Below, piece after piece: positions 25,191 to 34,616 of a DNA stretch of 43,808 bases (the first letter of the stretch is position 1; the number at the start of each line of letters is the position of its first letter). The stretch is taken from assembly GCA_039698075.1 (NCBI GenBank), contig JBDKTJ010000012.1:1-43808 (forward strand). Reading direction: 5' to 3'. Source of the DNA: JAJFVC01 sp039698075 (lineage in GTDB: Bacteria; Planctomycetota; Planctomycetia; Pirellulales; Thermoguttaceae). Both the position numbers and the translations under genes were made by a program. The notes beneath the pieces were generated by a model. It did no database searches. It was not told the origin of the DNA and worked only from the letters and a program-made list of their open reading frames with translations.

Positions 25191-26354
25191 ATGGACGCAT
25201 CGCTCGCCAAAACCCCTCTTTACGACTGGCACGTCGCCCACGGCGGACGCATGGTCGATTTTGCCGGCTGGGCCATGCCGGTCCAATACCGTTCGGTCAT
25301 CCAAGAGCATAAGGCGATCCGCTCCGGCTTGGGCATCGCCGACATTTCGCACATGGGCCGATTGCGGTTCGAGGGGCCCGGGGCCGCGGTTTTTTTGGCC
25401 GAACTGTTGACCCGCCGCGTGGCCGACATGGCGCTGGGCCAGATTCGCTACTCGCTGGTGACCAACGACGATGGCGGCATCCTCGACGACGTCTTGGTCG
25501 GCTATTTCCACAATTCCCACGGCCAGCCGTTCTTCCTGCTGGTGGTCAATGCGAGCAATCGGATCAAGATCGTCAACTGGATCCACGCCCATCTGACGGT
25601 CGAGCGGGCCAATCGACCCGGCGAAGAAATCATTTGGAACGACGTGAGCCGGCTCTGGGCGATGTTCGCCATCCAGGGCCCTCGGTCGGTCGAGTTGCTG
25701 CAACCGCTGGTCGACGTCGATCTTCAGTCGATGCGTTACTATCGCGGCGCGCAGTCGCCGATTCTGCATCCGGCCGCACAGCGTCAAGGCTGCATCATCA
25801 GCCGCACCGGCTACACCGGCGAGGACGGTTTCGAGTTGAGCCTCGGCGCAACGATCGCCAAAGACGTTTGGGAAGTGTTGATCGAGCTGGGGCAGCCGAT
25901 GGGACTGGTGCCCGCCGGCCTCGGCGCCCGGGACACGCTGCGGTTGGAGGCCGGGATGCCGTTGTACGGACACGAGCTTTCCGAGCAGATCAATCCGTTT
26001 CAGGCCGGTCTCGGGTCGGCCTGCCATCTGGTCGGTTACGATTTTCCCGGCCGCGACGCATTGCTGAAGCTCCAAAACCAGCCGCTCCGCGAGGTGCGAA
26101 TCGGCCTGACGTTGGCCGGCAAGCGGGCCGCCCGGCAAGGCGCCGTCATCCTGGCCGACGGACGTCCGGTCGGCTCGGTCACCAGCGGCAGCTACTCGCC
26201 GACCCTGGAAAAATCAATCGCCATGGGCTATGTCGCCCCGGAGTTCGCGCAGCCGGGCACGGAGCTTCAGGTGGACATTCGCGGCCAGATCGAGTCGGCC
26301 CGCGTCGTGGAACTTCCGTTTTATCGCCGCAACAAGAAAGGAACGAAAGCATAA
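25191..26354 (+). CDS. gcvT: glycine cleavage system T protein (aminomethyltransferase)
   Basis: A 387-residue enzyme that transfers the methylene group from the lipoyl-bound aminomethyl intermediate to tetrahydrofolate, releasing ammonia. Family marks: YDWHVAHGGRMVDFAGWAMP at the N-terminus (folate-site Asp in MVDFAGW), then NDDGGILDD, GYTGEDGFEL and ARDTLRLEAGMPLYGHEL. The ATG at 25191 is chosen because GGAG lies 8 bases upstream; a TTG upstream at 25173 is in frame but unsupported. Stop and next start overlap by one base (TAATG), so it is translationally coupled to gcvH. Confidence 0.96.
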   Translation: MDASLAKTPLYDWHVAHGGRMVDFAGWAMPVQYRSVIQEHKAIRSGLGIADISHMGRLRFEGPGAAVFLAELLTRRVADMALGQIRYSLVTNDDGGILDDVLVGYFHNSHGQPFFLLVVNASNRIKIVNWIHAHLTVERANRPGEEIIWNDVSRLWAMFAIQGPRSVELLQPLVDVDLQSMRYYRGAQSPILHPAAQRQGCIISRTGYTGEDGFELSLGATIAKDVWEVLIELGQPMGLVPAGLGARDTLRLEAGMPLYGHELSEQINPFQAGLGSACHLVGYDFPGRDALLKLQNQPLREVRIGLTLAGKRAARQGAVILADGRPVGSVTSGSYSPTLEKSIAMGYVAPEFAQPGTELQVDIRGQIESARVVELPFYRRNKKGTKA

Positions 26355-26749
26355 TGTCGCAACGCCAATACACCAAAACGCACGAATGGGTCCGTGTGGA
26401 AGCGGCGCCGTCCGGCGGAAAGATCGCCGTGGTCGGACTGACGGCCTTCGCTTTGGAGACGCTGACCGATCTGATCCATGCCGAGTTGCCGAAAACGGGC
26501 CAAAAGGTCTCGGCCGGCAAGCCGATGGGCGAGATCGAGTCGGTCAAGGCCGTGAGCGACGTTTATAGTCCCGTCGACGGCGAGGTGATCGAGGTGAACG
26601 GCGGGCTGGTCGACAACCTCGAACATCTGGCCGACGATCCCTACGACAAGGGCTGGTTCGTCAAGATCAAGATCGCCGACGAGTCGGGTCTGGCCGGGTT
26701 GCTCGACGAGGCGGCCTATCAGAAACAATGTGAAGAAGAAGCCCATTGA
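26354..26749 (+). CDS. gcvH: glycine cleavage system H protein
   Basis: A 131-residue lipoyl carrier that shuttles the aminomethyl group among P, T and L proteins. The lipoylation site is Lys65 in ESVKAVSDVYSPVDGE. The N-terminus YTKTHEWVRVE is typical. Length fits the family (about 127-130). The start overlaps the gcvT stop by one base, and gcvPA begins 7 bases after the stop. Confidence 0.97.
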   Translation: MSQRQYTKTHEWVRVEAAPSGGKIAVVGLTAFALETLTDLIHAELPKTGQKVSAGKPMGEIESVKAVSDVYSPVDGEVIEVNGGLVDNLEHLADDPYDKGWFVKIKIADESGLAGLLDEAAYQKQCEEEAH

Positions 26750-26756
26750 TCCCACG

Positions 26757-28076
26757 ATGCCTTACTTTCCCAACACCGATTCCGATCGCAAAACCATGCT
26801 CGCGGCCGTCGGCGCGACGTCCGTCGACGAGCTATTCGCCGGCATTCCGGCCGAACTTCGATTGACGCGCGATTTGGACGTGCCGCCGGGGCTGGGCGAG
26901 ATGTCGCTGTCGGCCCACATGGCCGATCTGGCCCGTCAAAACACCCCGGCCACCGAAACCGCCTGTTTCTTGGGCGGCGGCGTCTACGACCATTTCGTTC
27001 CCGCCGTGGTCGACATGGTCGCTTCGCGGAGCGAGTTTTACACGGCCTATACGCCCTATCAGCCCGAGGCGAGCCAAGGCAGCTTGCAGGCGTTTTTTGA
27101 ATATCAAACGCTCATCGCCCAGTTGACCGGCATGGACGTGTCGAACGCCAGCCTGTACGACGGCGGCAGCGCCGCGGCCGAGGCCGTGCTAATGGCCTTG
27201 CACACGACCGGCCGCACGCGCGTGGTGACCGCCGAAACCGTGCATCCCGAATATCGCCGCGTGTTGGCCACGTATTTGGCCAATCAAGGCGCCGAGTTGG
27301 TGACGCTCGACGCGCCGGACGGGACCATCTCGCCCGAGCAGTTGTCGGCGGCCGTCGACGACCGGACCGCCTGCGTGTTGTTGCAGCATCCGAACTTTTT
27401 TGGATGCCTGGAAGCGATGGACGAAGCGTCGGAAATCGCGCATCGCAACGGCGCGATGATGGTCGCCTCGGTCGATCCGATCAGCCTGGGGTTGCTCAAA
27501 CGGCCGGGCGACTACGGCGCCGACATCGTGGTGGCCGAGGGTCAAGCGTTGGGCAATCCGATGGCTTTTGGCGGGCCGCACTTGGGCATTCTGGCGTGCC
27601 GCGAAAAGTTCGTCCGACGGATGCCCGGCCGACTGATCGGACAGACCGCCGATCGTCGCGGACGACGTTGCTGGGTGTTGACGCTGCAAACCCGCGAACA
27701 ACACATCCGCCGCGAAAAGGCCACGAGCAATATCTGCACCAACCAGGGGCTTTGCGCGTTGCGGGCGACCGTTTACCTGGCCTGCTTGGGACCGGCCGGT
27801 CTGCGCGAGGTGGCCAATCTGTGCCTGCAAAAGTCGCGTTACGCCGCCGAGCGATTAAGCTCGCCGCGATTCGACCGTCCGACGTTCAAAGAGTTCGTCG
27901 TGCGGGTGAAAAACGGCTCGGTCGAGGACTTGATCGAGCGAGCGACCCGGAAGCACGTCTTTGCCGGCGTGCCGCTGGGACGTTGGTATCCCAAGCTGAG
28001 CGACTGTCTGTTGGTGGCCGTCACCGAGAAGCGCACCCGGCAGGAAATCGACCAATTGGCCGAAGCGTTTGAGTAA
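26757..28076 (+). CDS. gcvPA: glycine dehydrogenase (decarboxylating) subunit 1
   Basis: The 439-residue P1 half of a split P protein, normally working as a heterodimer with P2 (gcvPB), which carries the PLP lysine. Marks: PYFPNTDSDRKTMLAAVG near the start, FLGGGVYDHFVPAVVD, YTPYQPEASQGSLQAFFEYQ and TREQHIRREKATSNICTNQ. The ATG at 26757 is preferred over GTG 26730, which would overlap gcvH. No gcvPB gene follows; the next coding gene is VanZ-like. The enzyme would therefore need P2 from another locus. Confidence 0.96.
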   Translation: MPYFPNTDSDRKTMLAAVGATSVDELFAGIPAELRLTRDLDVPPGLGEMSLSAHMADLARQNTPATETACFLGGGVYDHFVPAVVDMVASRSEFYTAYTPYQPEASQGSLQAFFEYQTLIAQLTGMDVSNASLYDGGSAAAEAVLMALHTTGRTRVVTAETVHPEYRRVLATYLANQGAELVTLDAPDGTISPEQLSAAVDDRTACVLLQHPNFFGCLEAMDEASEIAHRNGAMMVASVDPISLGLLKRPGDYGADIVVAEGQALGNPMAFGGPHLGILACREKFVRRMPGRLIGQTADRRGRRCWVLTLQTREQHIRREKATSNICTNQGLCALRATVYLACLGPAGLREVANLCLQKSRYAAERLSSPRFDRPTFKEFVVRVKNGSVEDLIERATRKHVFAGVPLGRWYPKLSDCLLVAVTEKRTRQEIDQLAEAFE

Positions 28077-28141
28077 CGCGACGAGTCGGCCCGGTGGTCG
28101 TCCGCGTTGGCAAGCATCTCGCCGTTCATGCCAAGTCACGT

Positions 28142-28173
28142 CGGAAACGGGGTCCCCTGGTGGGGCTTTTCCG
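28142..28173 (+). terminator. possible terminator of the gcv operon
   Basis: CGGAAA (28142-28147) pairs with TTTCCG (28168-28173), with an inner CCCC-TGGT-GGGG hairpin. A moderately T-rich run (TCTGTGTTGTTGTTG) follows. It lies about 65 bases after the gcvPA stop. Confidence 0.35.
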
Positions 28174-28361
28174 TCTGTGTTGTTGTTGAAACGGACAAAC
28201 CTCAGGTCATCTGTTTTGAAACCACCCGTTCGCGGGGCCATTCTTCTTGCATCCGCCGCCGCGTCAACTAAAATGAAAGGGTGTGTCTTGAGTAAGTGGT
28301 CTTGTCTGAAATTCTATCCGAACCGCACCCGATAAGGGTCCGCCGTGGGGTGAACGTAACG

Positions 28362-28838
28362 ATGCGAGGATTGATGCGGCTGGCCTGTCTGGTCTATCTG
28401 ATTTTGCTGACCGCATTGTTATTGGCGGCGAATCCTTGGTGGTTCATGTCCGTTCACGGGCAAACGCCGTGGCTGCTGCGTTCGCTGGAGCCTTTCGCGC
28501 ATTTTTTGAGTTTTGGGTTGCTGGCGATGTTGGCTTTCAGCGCGCGTTGGCCTGCGCCGCGCTGGGGAGTTTTGCTGTTTTTGTCGGTTTACGCCGGAGC
28601 GACGGAGTTGACGCAATGGCTGATGCCGCCTCGCGCGGCGGAATGGTCCGATTGGTTCCAAGATTTGGCCGGCATCGGCGTGGCCGCGATCGCATGCTGG
28701 GGCGTCGCCTCGCTGGCAGAGCTTGTGCGGCGAGCCCGTCGTTCGAGGTCGCTCATTCGGCAACCCTCGGGCGATTGGGAAGTGCTCCAAAGCGTTTTGG
28801 CGCGCACGACCGTTCGCGATCAGTCCTGGTGGGCCTGA
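28362..28838 (+). CDS. VanZ-like membrane protein
   Basis: A 158-residue protein with about four membrane segments. The VanZ-family pattern is present: LEPFAHFLSFGLLAML, then YAGATELTQWLMPPRAAEWSDWFQDLAGI. VanZ in enterococci confers low-level teicoplanin resistance, but most members have no known role. Relatives are frequent in exopolysaccharide and exosortase loci, which would fit the TPR and export genes downstream. The ATG at 28362 is preferred; the frame is open 66 bases further upstream but without a family match. The C-terminal 35 residues are basic and soluble. Confidence 0.82.
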   Translation: MRGLMRLACLVYLILLTALLLAANPWWFMSVHGQTPWLLRSLEPFAHFLSFGLLAMLAFSARWPAPRWGVLLFLSVYAGATELTQWLMPPRAAEWSDWFQDLAGIGVAAIACWGVASLAELVRRARRSRSLIRQPSGDWEVLQSVLARTTVRDQSWWA

Positions 28839-28904
28839 CCCAAGTGTCCGCAGCGAAAACGCGCGAATCGTAGAAAAGTTCATATTACCTAGGCGAGGTC
28901 TTCC

Positions 28905-31900
28905 GTGAGAACAGTCAACGTACGATTGACCATCATTCTAGCGGTTGCCGTGCTCGGCTTGAGCATCGGCGCGTACGTTTTGCACGGCTATCAGGTTCGC
29001 CGCAACGCGTATGTCTTTGAAGAAGCGGCCGAACGCTCGCGTGGGGCGGCGGAAGCGGCTCTTCGGCAACGAAACCCTCGTGCGGCGGAAAATGCCTACA
29101 AGGATTCTGTTCGAAACCTGTCCTGGTACGTGCGGCTCGTGCCGTCCGACGCGTTGGCCGTCGAGAAACTCGGCCTCCTGATGGCCGATTTGGCCGATTT
29201 GACCAAAGACGCCCAGGCGTTTGGTCGGGCTTACGGCGTCTTGGAGCGTGCGGTGCGGCAAGACTCCGAGCGACAAACCGCTCGCCGACGTTTGGTCGAC
29301 ATGGCGATCATGGCCCGCCGCTTTCAAGACGCCAAGGAACACCTGAAATCGTACTTACTCAAACAATCGCCGGACGACGCCCAACTCTGGCTGTTGCTGG
29401 GACGGTGTTGCTCCGAAACAGGCGACCACGATCTGGCCGCCGACCATTTCCGCAAGGCGATTGCATTGGACCGGTCTTCGGTCCAAGCATATCTGTATTT
29501 GGCGATGGTGTTGCGCGGTCCGTTGTCGCATCCCAAGGAGGCCGACCAGTGGATGGAAAAGCTGGTGAAGGTCAATCCAAAGTCGTCCCGGGCCCACTAC
29601 CTGCGCGGCACCTACTTGTTGCAGCACGTCGGCGTCAACAACCCTGACAATGACAACGACTCCAAGAATGCCAACGACGCTCAGAAGACCAAGGATCTGG
29701 CTCTCGCCGAATCCGTGCAGGCCTTGAATTTGGCCGGAGAAAACCGCGATGCTCTGCGAGACGCGTTGACCTTGACGGCGCAGTGTTATTTGGTCAATGG
29801 CGACCTCAAGAAAGCGAAAACGTACGCCGCTCGCGGCATCAAGCTGTATCCCAACGCCATCGGCATGTACACGATCATGGCCGACATCGAACTGCACAGC
29901 AGAAACCGTCAGGCCGCCGTCGATGCCTTGAATTCCGGTTTGAACGCGACCGAACGAAACCCGCAGTTGCTTTGGACGCTTGCCAACTTGTTGATCGACA
30001 TCAACCAGTTGAACGAGGTCAAGCAACTGATCGACGAGTTGCAGTCTCGCGAATATTCCAAACCGTTGGTCGACTACCTGAAGGCCCGCGTCGAGTACAC
30101 CAAGGGCCATTGGTTGACCGCTCGTTCCGGTTTTGAAAATATCCGCCCCGCGCTGACCATGTTGAACAAGGGACGCGATCTGTTGAAACAGGTCGACGTT
30201 TGGATTGGCAATTGCTACGGTCAGGTAGGCAACCGCGACCGGCAGTTGCAAGCGTATCGGCGCGCCCTGAACATCGATCCGTTTTACGGACCGGCTCGCT
30301 TGGGCGTCACCGACGTTTTGATGGCCACCGGCAGTGTCGACGACGCCATCCGTGAATACGACCAGCTGGCCAAAGCGGGCCGACTGAGCGCCGGGGCGTT
30401 GATCCCCATGGCCCGTATGCTCATCCTTCAAAACCTTCACAAGCCGGACGCCCAACGCAACTGGAAAACCGTCGAGCAAGTCCTCGACCGCGCGGAAAAA
30501 GTCCTTCCGGCCTCCGAGACCAGCAAAGTCGCCGTCATGCGGTCCGATATGCTGATGGCGCAAAACCGCGTCGCCGAAGCCGAGGCCTTACTCACCGAAG
30601 CCCAAGCGAAACAGCCCGATCAGCTCGAACTCTGGACGGCCCTCGCTTCGTTGGCCGAACGTCGCGAAGACTGGAAAAAGGCCGAAGCTCTCTTGGCGGA
30701 CGCCGAAAAAAAGTTCGGCGACACCGTCCCGTTGCGGTTAGCCAAAGCGCAATTCTTCGTCCGCCGCTACGGACAAAAGGCGAGCGACCGCCTCCGCAAG
30801 TTAAATGACCATACGAAGCAATTCACCGAGGCCCAACGCTCGCAATTGCGCAACGGCTTGCTCAACGCCGCGGTCCAAGTCGACGACTCGAAGTTTGCCA
30901 AGGAAATCTGTCGTCTCATCGCCAAAGACGAGCCTTTCAACATCCAGGTTCGTTACGTTCTGTTTGAACAATGCCTGCGGTCGGGCGACCAAAAAGGAAT
31001 CGAACAGTCGCTCAACGAAATCGAAAAGGTCGCGGGCCGCGGCGCCTATTGGAACTATGGCCAAGCCGTACGGCTCAGCATGGCGGCCGAACACAAAAAA
31101 GAGAATCCACCGTCGCCCCAGACCGTGGAGATGTTCAATCAGGCCATGAAGTACCTGTCCGAAGCTCGGGAGCTGCGACCGACTTGGTCGCGAGTCCCGC
31201 TGCTGATGGGCGGCGTCTACGATCAGCAGGGCAAGTCGGACCCGGCTTTGAAGGAATACCTCGAAGCCATCGAAATGGGCGAGCGCAATCCCAACGCAAT
31301 TCGGCGGGCCGTTCAAATTTTATTCCAAAAGCAGCGTTACGCGGACGCCAGCGAGTTGCTCCACCAGTTGGAAGGCCAACAAATTTCGTTTTCGTCCGAC
31401 TTGAGCCGCGTTAGCGCCGAAATCGCATTGCGACAGGGCGAGTTCGACCGCGCTTTGGACATGGCTCGAAAGGCCGCCGTTTCGCAATCGACGAGTCCTC
31501 ACGAGCAACTGTGGCTCGGCCAGATCCTCGGCATCGTTGGCCGCCGCGCCCGGACGGAACACCGAACCGCGGAAGCGGAACGCCTTTTGACGGAAGCCGA
31601 GCACGCGCTGCGGCGCGCCGTGGAGCTAGCGCCCGACGTGGCGGCTAATTGGGTCGCACTGGTCCAATTCTACAGCGAAAACGACGATGTGCGCCGGGCG
31701 GAAAAAACCATCGAAGAGGCCGCGAAAAAGATCACGTCCCAACAGGCCTCGTTGGCCCTGGCCCAATGCTATGAGGCCATCAAACAGACCGACTCGGCTC
31801 GGAAAAAATACGAAGCCGCCCTGGCCGCCGCTCCGCGTGATCCGTTTGTGGTGCGCTCCGTCGCCGATTTCTACCATCGCAGCAACGCCCCGGCGAAGGC

Positions 31901-33314
31901 CGAAGCCCTGCTGCAACGTCTGATCCGACGCGAAATTCCGGTCTCGAACGCCGACGTCGCATGGGCGCGGCGTCAGGAGGCCGCTATTCTGGCCGCCCGC
32001 GGCGGATTTCAGAACCTCCAAAAAGCCCAACGTCTGATCGCCAGCAACTTGGCCGGTGAAAACGCCTCCCAGGCGGACTACCGGGTCAAGGCGACGTTGG
32101 ACGCCGCCGACCCCAGGCGAACACGCCGAGAGGAGGCCATCGACACGTGGGAGTCGATGCTCAAAGATCAATCCGCTTCGCCCGAAGACCGCCTCGAATT
32201 GGCTCGCATGTATCTGTCCTCCGGTGCGTGGGTCAAAGCCAATGCGCAACTGCGAAACCTCGTCGCCACGTACCCCAACGACCCTCGCTATCTGTCCACC
32301 TACATCTCGGCCCTGTTGGACCACGGCGAGACGTCCGGTGCGATGATCTACTTGGAACAGCTCGAAAAACTCCATCCCAACCATATTGTCACCATTTGGC
32401 TCCGCGCCGAAATGCTCGTGGCCAACGACCAGCCGCAGCAAGCCCTTGAGTTGTTGACGAAATTCATCGACCGCTCCGATGCGCAACCGCCGGAGAAAAG
32501 CACGCGTCAGCGGCTGGCCGCCGAGAAGCTCGAGCAACTGACGAAGCGAATGAAAAAGCCGGCGGATAAGGCCATGCGAGAGCGATTCCTGCAACGATCG
32601 GAAATGCTGCTCCGCACCGTTGTCGCTCAACGATCCGACCAGGAGTGGCTTCTCGCGGCTTTTCTCGCACGACAGCATCGGATCGACGATTCGCTCGACG
32701 TGCTCGATCGCGTCTGGGACTCCAGCGTTCCCGACGGCATCGGCCGCGTCTGTTCGCTCCTGATCCAAGAGTCCAACCTCAGCAACGAACAGATGGACCG
32801 CTTGAATCGCCTGCTGGATTCGGCCTTGAACAAATTCGATCGTCCCGCTCCGCTCTTGATGGTTCAGGCCGATTTGCTCACGCGTCAAACCCGTTATGCC
32901 GAGGCCGAGAAAGCCTATCACGCCGTGCTGGAGAAGAACGGTAAAAACGCCTATGCGTTGAACAACCTCGCCGTTCTGCTGGCCTTGCAGGGCATCAAGC
33001 TGGACGACTCCATCCAATACATCAACCAAGCCATCGAAATCGCCGGTCCGGTGCCGGCGATGCTCGACTCGCGCACCAGCGTGTACACCGCCAGGGGAGA
33101 AACGGAAAAAGCCTTGGCCGACATTGCCGAAGCGTTGGCCGACGCCGAGACTCCCGTGCGGTTGTTCCATCAGGCCGTCGCCTACGAACATGCCGGCCAG
33201 ACGAACGCGGCCACGGCCTCCATGGCAAAGGCCCTCGACAAAGGACTCGTCAAGACGATGCTCCAACCGCCGGAACACCCGACTTTCGATAACCTGAAAA
33301 AACTGTCGCGTTAG
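28905..33314 (+). CDS. 1469-residue membrane-anchored TPR protein
   Basis: A single N-terminal hydrophobic segment (about 8-27, LTIILAVAVLGLSIGAYVLHG) anchors a long region of helical repeats. Successive units such as AQLWLLLGRCCSETGDHDLA, DPFYGPARLGVTDVLMATGS and NAYALNNLAVLLALQG match the TPR pattern (W-L-G-Y-A-F-A-P spacing). Dozens of repeats are likely. No enzymatic domain was seen. Similar giant TPR proteins accompany exopolysaccharide or PEP-CTERM/exosortase gene sets, but no exosortase is here. The start is GTG at 28905, preceded by GAGG. Base composition looks somewhat less GC-rich than its neighbours, judged by eye. A scaffolding role in the periplasm is inferred. Confidence 0.85.
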   Translation: MRTVNVRLTIILAVAVLGLSIGAYVLHGYQVRRNAYVFEEAAERSRGAAEAALRQRNPRAAENAYKDSVRNLSWYVRLVPSDALAVEKLGLLMADLADLTKDAQAFGRAYGVLERAVRQDSERQTARRRLVDMAIMARRFQDAKEHLKSYLLKQSPDDAQLWLLLGRCCSETGDHDLAADHFRKAIALDRSSVQAYLYLAMVLRGPLSHPKEADQWMEKLVKVNPKSSRAHYLRGTYLLQHVGVNNPDNDNDSKNANDAQKTKDLALAESVQALNLAGENRDALRDALTLTAQCYLVNGDLKKAKTYAARGIKLYPNAIGMYTIMADIELHSRNRQAAVDALNSGLNATERNPQLLWTLANLLIDINQLNEVKQLIDELQSREYSKPLVDYLKARVEYTKGHWLTARSGFENIRPALTMLNKGRDLLKQVDVWIGNCYGQVGNRDRQLQAYRRALNIDPFYGPARLGVTDVLMATGSVDDAIREYDQLAKAGRLSAGALIPMARMLILQNLHKPDAQRNWKTVEQVLDRAEKVLPASETSKVAVMRSDMLMAQNRVAEAEALLTEAQAKQPDQLELWTALASLAERREDWKKAEALLADAEKKFGDTVPLRLAKAQFFVRRYGQKASDRLRKLNDHTKQFTEAQRSQLRNGLLNAAVQVDDSKFAKEICRLIAKDEPFNIQVRYVLFEQCLRSGDQKGIEQSLNEIEKVAGRGAYWNYGQAVRLSMAAEHKKENPPSPQTVEMFNQAMKYLSEARELRPTWSRVPLLMGGVYDQQGKSDPALKEYLEAIEMGERNPNAIRRAVQILFQKQRYADASELLHQLEGQQISFSSDLSRVSAEIALRQGEFDRALDMARKAAVSQSTSPHEQLWLGQILGIVGRRARTEHRTAEAERLLTEAEHALRRAVELAPDVAANWVALVQFYSENDDVRRAEKTIEEAAKKITSQQASLALAQCYEAIKQTDSARKKYEAALAAAPRDPFVVRSVADFYHRSNAPAKAEALLQRLIRREIPVSNADVAWARRQEAAILAARGGFQNLQKAQRLIASNLAGENASQADYRVKATLDAADPRRTRREEAIDTWESMLKDQSASPEDRLELARMYLSSGAWVKANAQLRNLVATYPNDPRYLSTYISALLDHGETSGAMIYLEQLEKLHPNHIVTIWLRAEMLVANDQPQQALELLTKFIDRSDAQPPEKSTRQRLAAEKLEQLTKRMKKPADKAMRERFLQRSEMLLRTVVAQRSDQEWLLAAFLARQHRIDDSLDVLDRVWDSSVPDGIGRVCSLLIQESNLSNEQMDRLNRLLDSALNKFDRPAPLLMVQADLLTRQTRYAEAEKAYHAVLEKNGKNAYALNNLAVLLALQGIKLDDSIQYINQAIEIAGPVPAMLDSRTSVYTARGETEKALADIAEALADAETPVRLFHQAVAYEHAGQTNAATASMAKALDKGLVKTMLQPPEHPTFDNLKKLSR

Positions 33315-34606
33315 CGCTCCGGCGACTCGAACTGATAGAAACGCCCCCGATCGGCCGCCAAACGCCGAAGCATCGGCGTCGCCTCGACCGTTGCACCGGA
33401 CGTTTGGATTAACGCGAGCGTCTCCAGAATTTCGCCGGCGCCCAACGTGTCCGCCCACCACAGCAGACCACCTTGTTCCGCCGGAAACCCAAGCCCGAAC
33501 AACACGGCCAAATCGACGTCCCGGGCGTCTCGGACCTTGCCCTCGTCCAAAAGCCGGGTGGCCTCCAACACCATCGGCAACAAGAGCCGGAAAGTTGTGA
33601 CCCGTTGGCTCGGACATCGCCCCTCGACAACCCAGGGCTTCACAATTTTCTCCACGGCCGGATCGGCGACGCCCGGTGAATCCTCCGGATGACCGACCGG
33701 ATACGAAAAGAAACCGGCGCCCAGCTTTCGGCCCAATCGGCCCGCCTTGACCATCGACACCAGCAACGGCGAGGCGACAACACGCTCGGGAAACGCGGCG
33801 TTCAACACCCATGCGGCCTGCAAGATGGTGTCCAGCCCGATCTCGTCGATCATTCGCAATGGCCCCATGGCCATGCCGAACTCGGTCGCGGCTCGTTCAA
33901 TCCAGCCCAAGGGAACGCCTTGTCCGACCATCGCGAGCGCTTCGCTCAGGTAGGGGAACAAAATCCGATTGACGACGAATCCAGGACCGTCCGAGGTCAA
34001 CAGGGCGATTCGGTCGATGCGTCGAACGTGGGCCGACACTTCGGCAACCGTGGCGTTGCTGGTGTCCGGACCGCGCACGATCTCGACCAGCGGCCGCTCC
34101 CGCACCGGATGACAAAAATGCAGCCCGCAAAATCGCGAGGAATCGGCGATCTTGCCCGACAGCTTTTCCAGCGGAATCGTCGACGTGTTCGTGGCCACGA
34201 TCGCATGGCCGTTCAGGTGCGGACGCATTTGATCGAACAAACGCGATTTTGCCGCCACGGTCTCCGCAACGGCCTCCAACACGAGATCGCAACCCGACAG
34301 CTCGGCCAGATCGGGCGTGGGACGCACCAATCGTTCGAGCCGCCGCCACGGCAGATGGCTCTCGGATCGACGCAGTTCCTCGGCGATTCGCTCCGTCGCG
34401 CGGCGCATCGCGCCGGGATCGGCGTCCAGAATCACCACCGGCATTCGATGCTGCACGTGGGCCGCCGCAATGGCCGTGCCCATCTGACCGGCCCCGACAA
34501 TCCCGACCCGGGCGATTCTTCGAAACGCGATCGGTCGGGCCGCGACCGGCGCCTGTCGGCCCCAAGCGGCAATCCAACGAACGTTTTCACTGGCGGCGTT
34601 CAACAT
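33311..34606 (-). CDS. 3-hydroxyacyl-CoA dehydrogenase (FadB C-terminal-like)
   Basis: A 431-residue protein with an NAD-binding Rossmann fold VGIVGAGQMGTAIA (Gly38, Gly40, Gly43) and the 3HCDH catalytic His166 (GLHFCHPV) with Glu175 (VEIVRG). Two C-terminal 3HCDH domains follow. It would oxidise 3-hydroxyacyl-CoA to 3-ketoacyl-CoA in fatty acid degradation. Compared with FadB/FadJ it lacks the enoyl-CoA hydratase half, though the start MLNAASENVRW is a short leader without a match. The ATG at 34606 is used; the frame is open further upstream, but that region overlaps the export gene. It begins 10 bases after the polysaccharide export gene stop, implying co-transcription, which is functionally unexpected. 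Confidence 0.9.
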   Translation of the reverse strand: MLNAASENVRWIAAWGRQAPVAARPIAFRRIARVGIVGAGQMGTAIAAAHVQHRMPVVILDADPGAMRRATERIAEELRRSESHLPWRRLERLVRPTPDLAELSGCDLVLEAVAETVAAKSRLFDQMRPHLNGHAIVATNTSTIPLEKLSGKIADSSRFCGLHFCHPVRERPLVEIVRGPDTSNATVAEVSAHVRRIDRIALLTSDGPGFVVNRILFPYLSEALAMVGQGVPLGWIERAATEFGMAMGPLRMIDEIGLDTILQAAWVLNAAFPERVVASPLLVSMVKAGRLGRKLGAGFFSYPVGHPEDSPGVADPAVEKIVKPWVVEGRCPSQRVTTFRLLLPMVLEATRLLDEGKVRDARDVDLAVLFGLGFPAEQGGLLWWADTLGAGEILETLALIQTSGATVEATPMLRRLAADRGRFYQFESPER

Positions 34607-34616
34607 CGTAGAAAGA

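Noticed and set aside
31626..33812. 728-codon minus-strand open frame over the TPR gene
   Set aside because: Antisense to a clear TPR protein; Gly/Arg-rich translation without domain.
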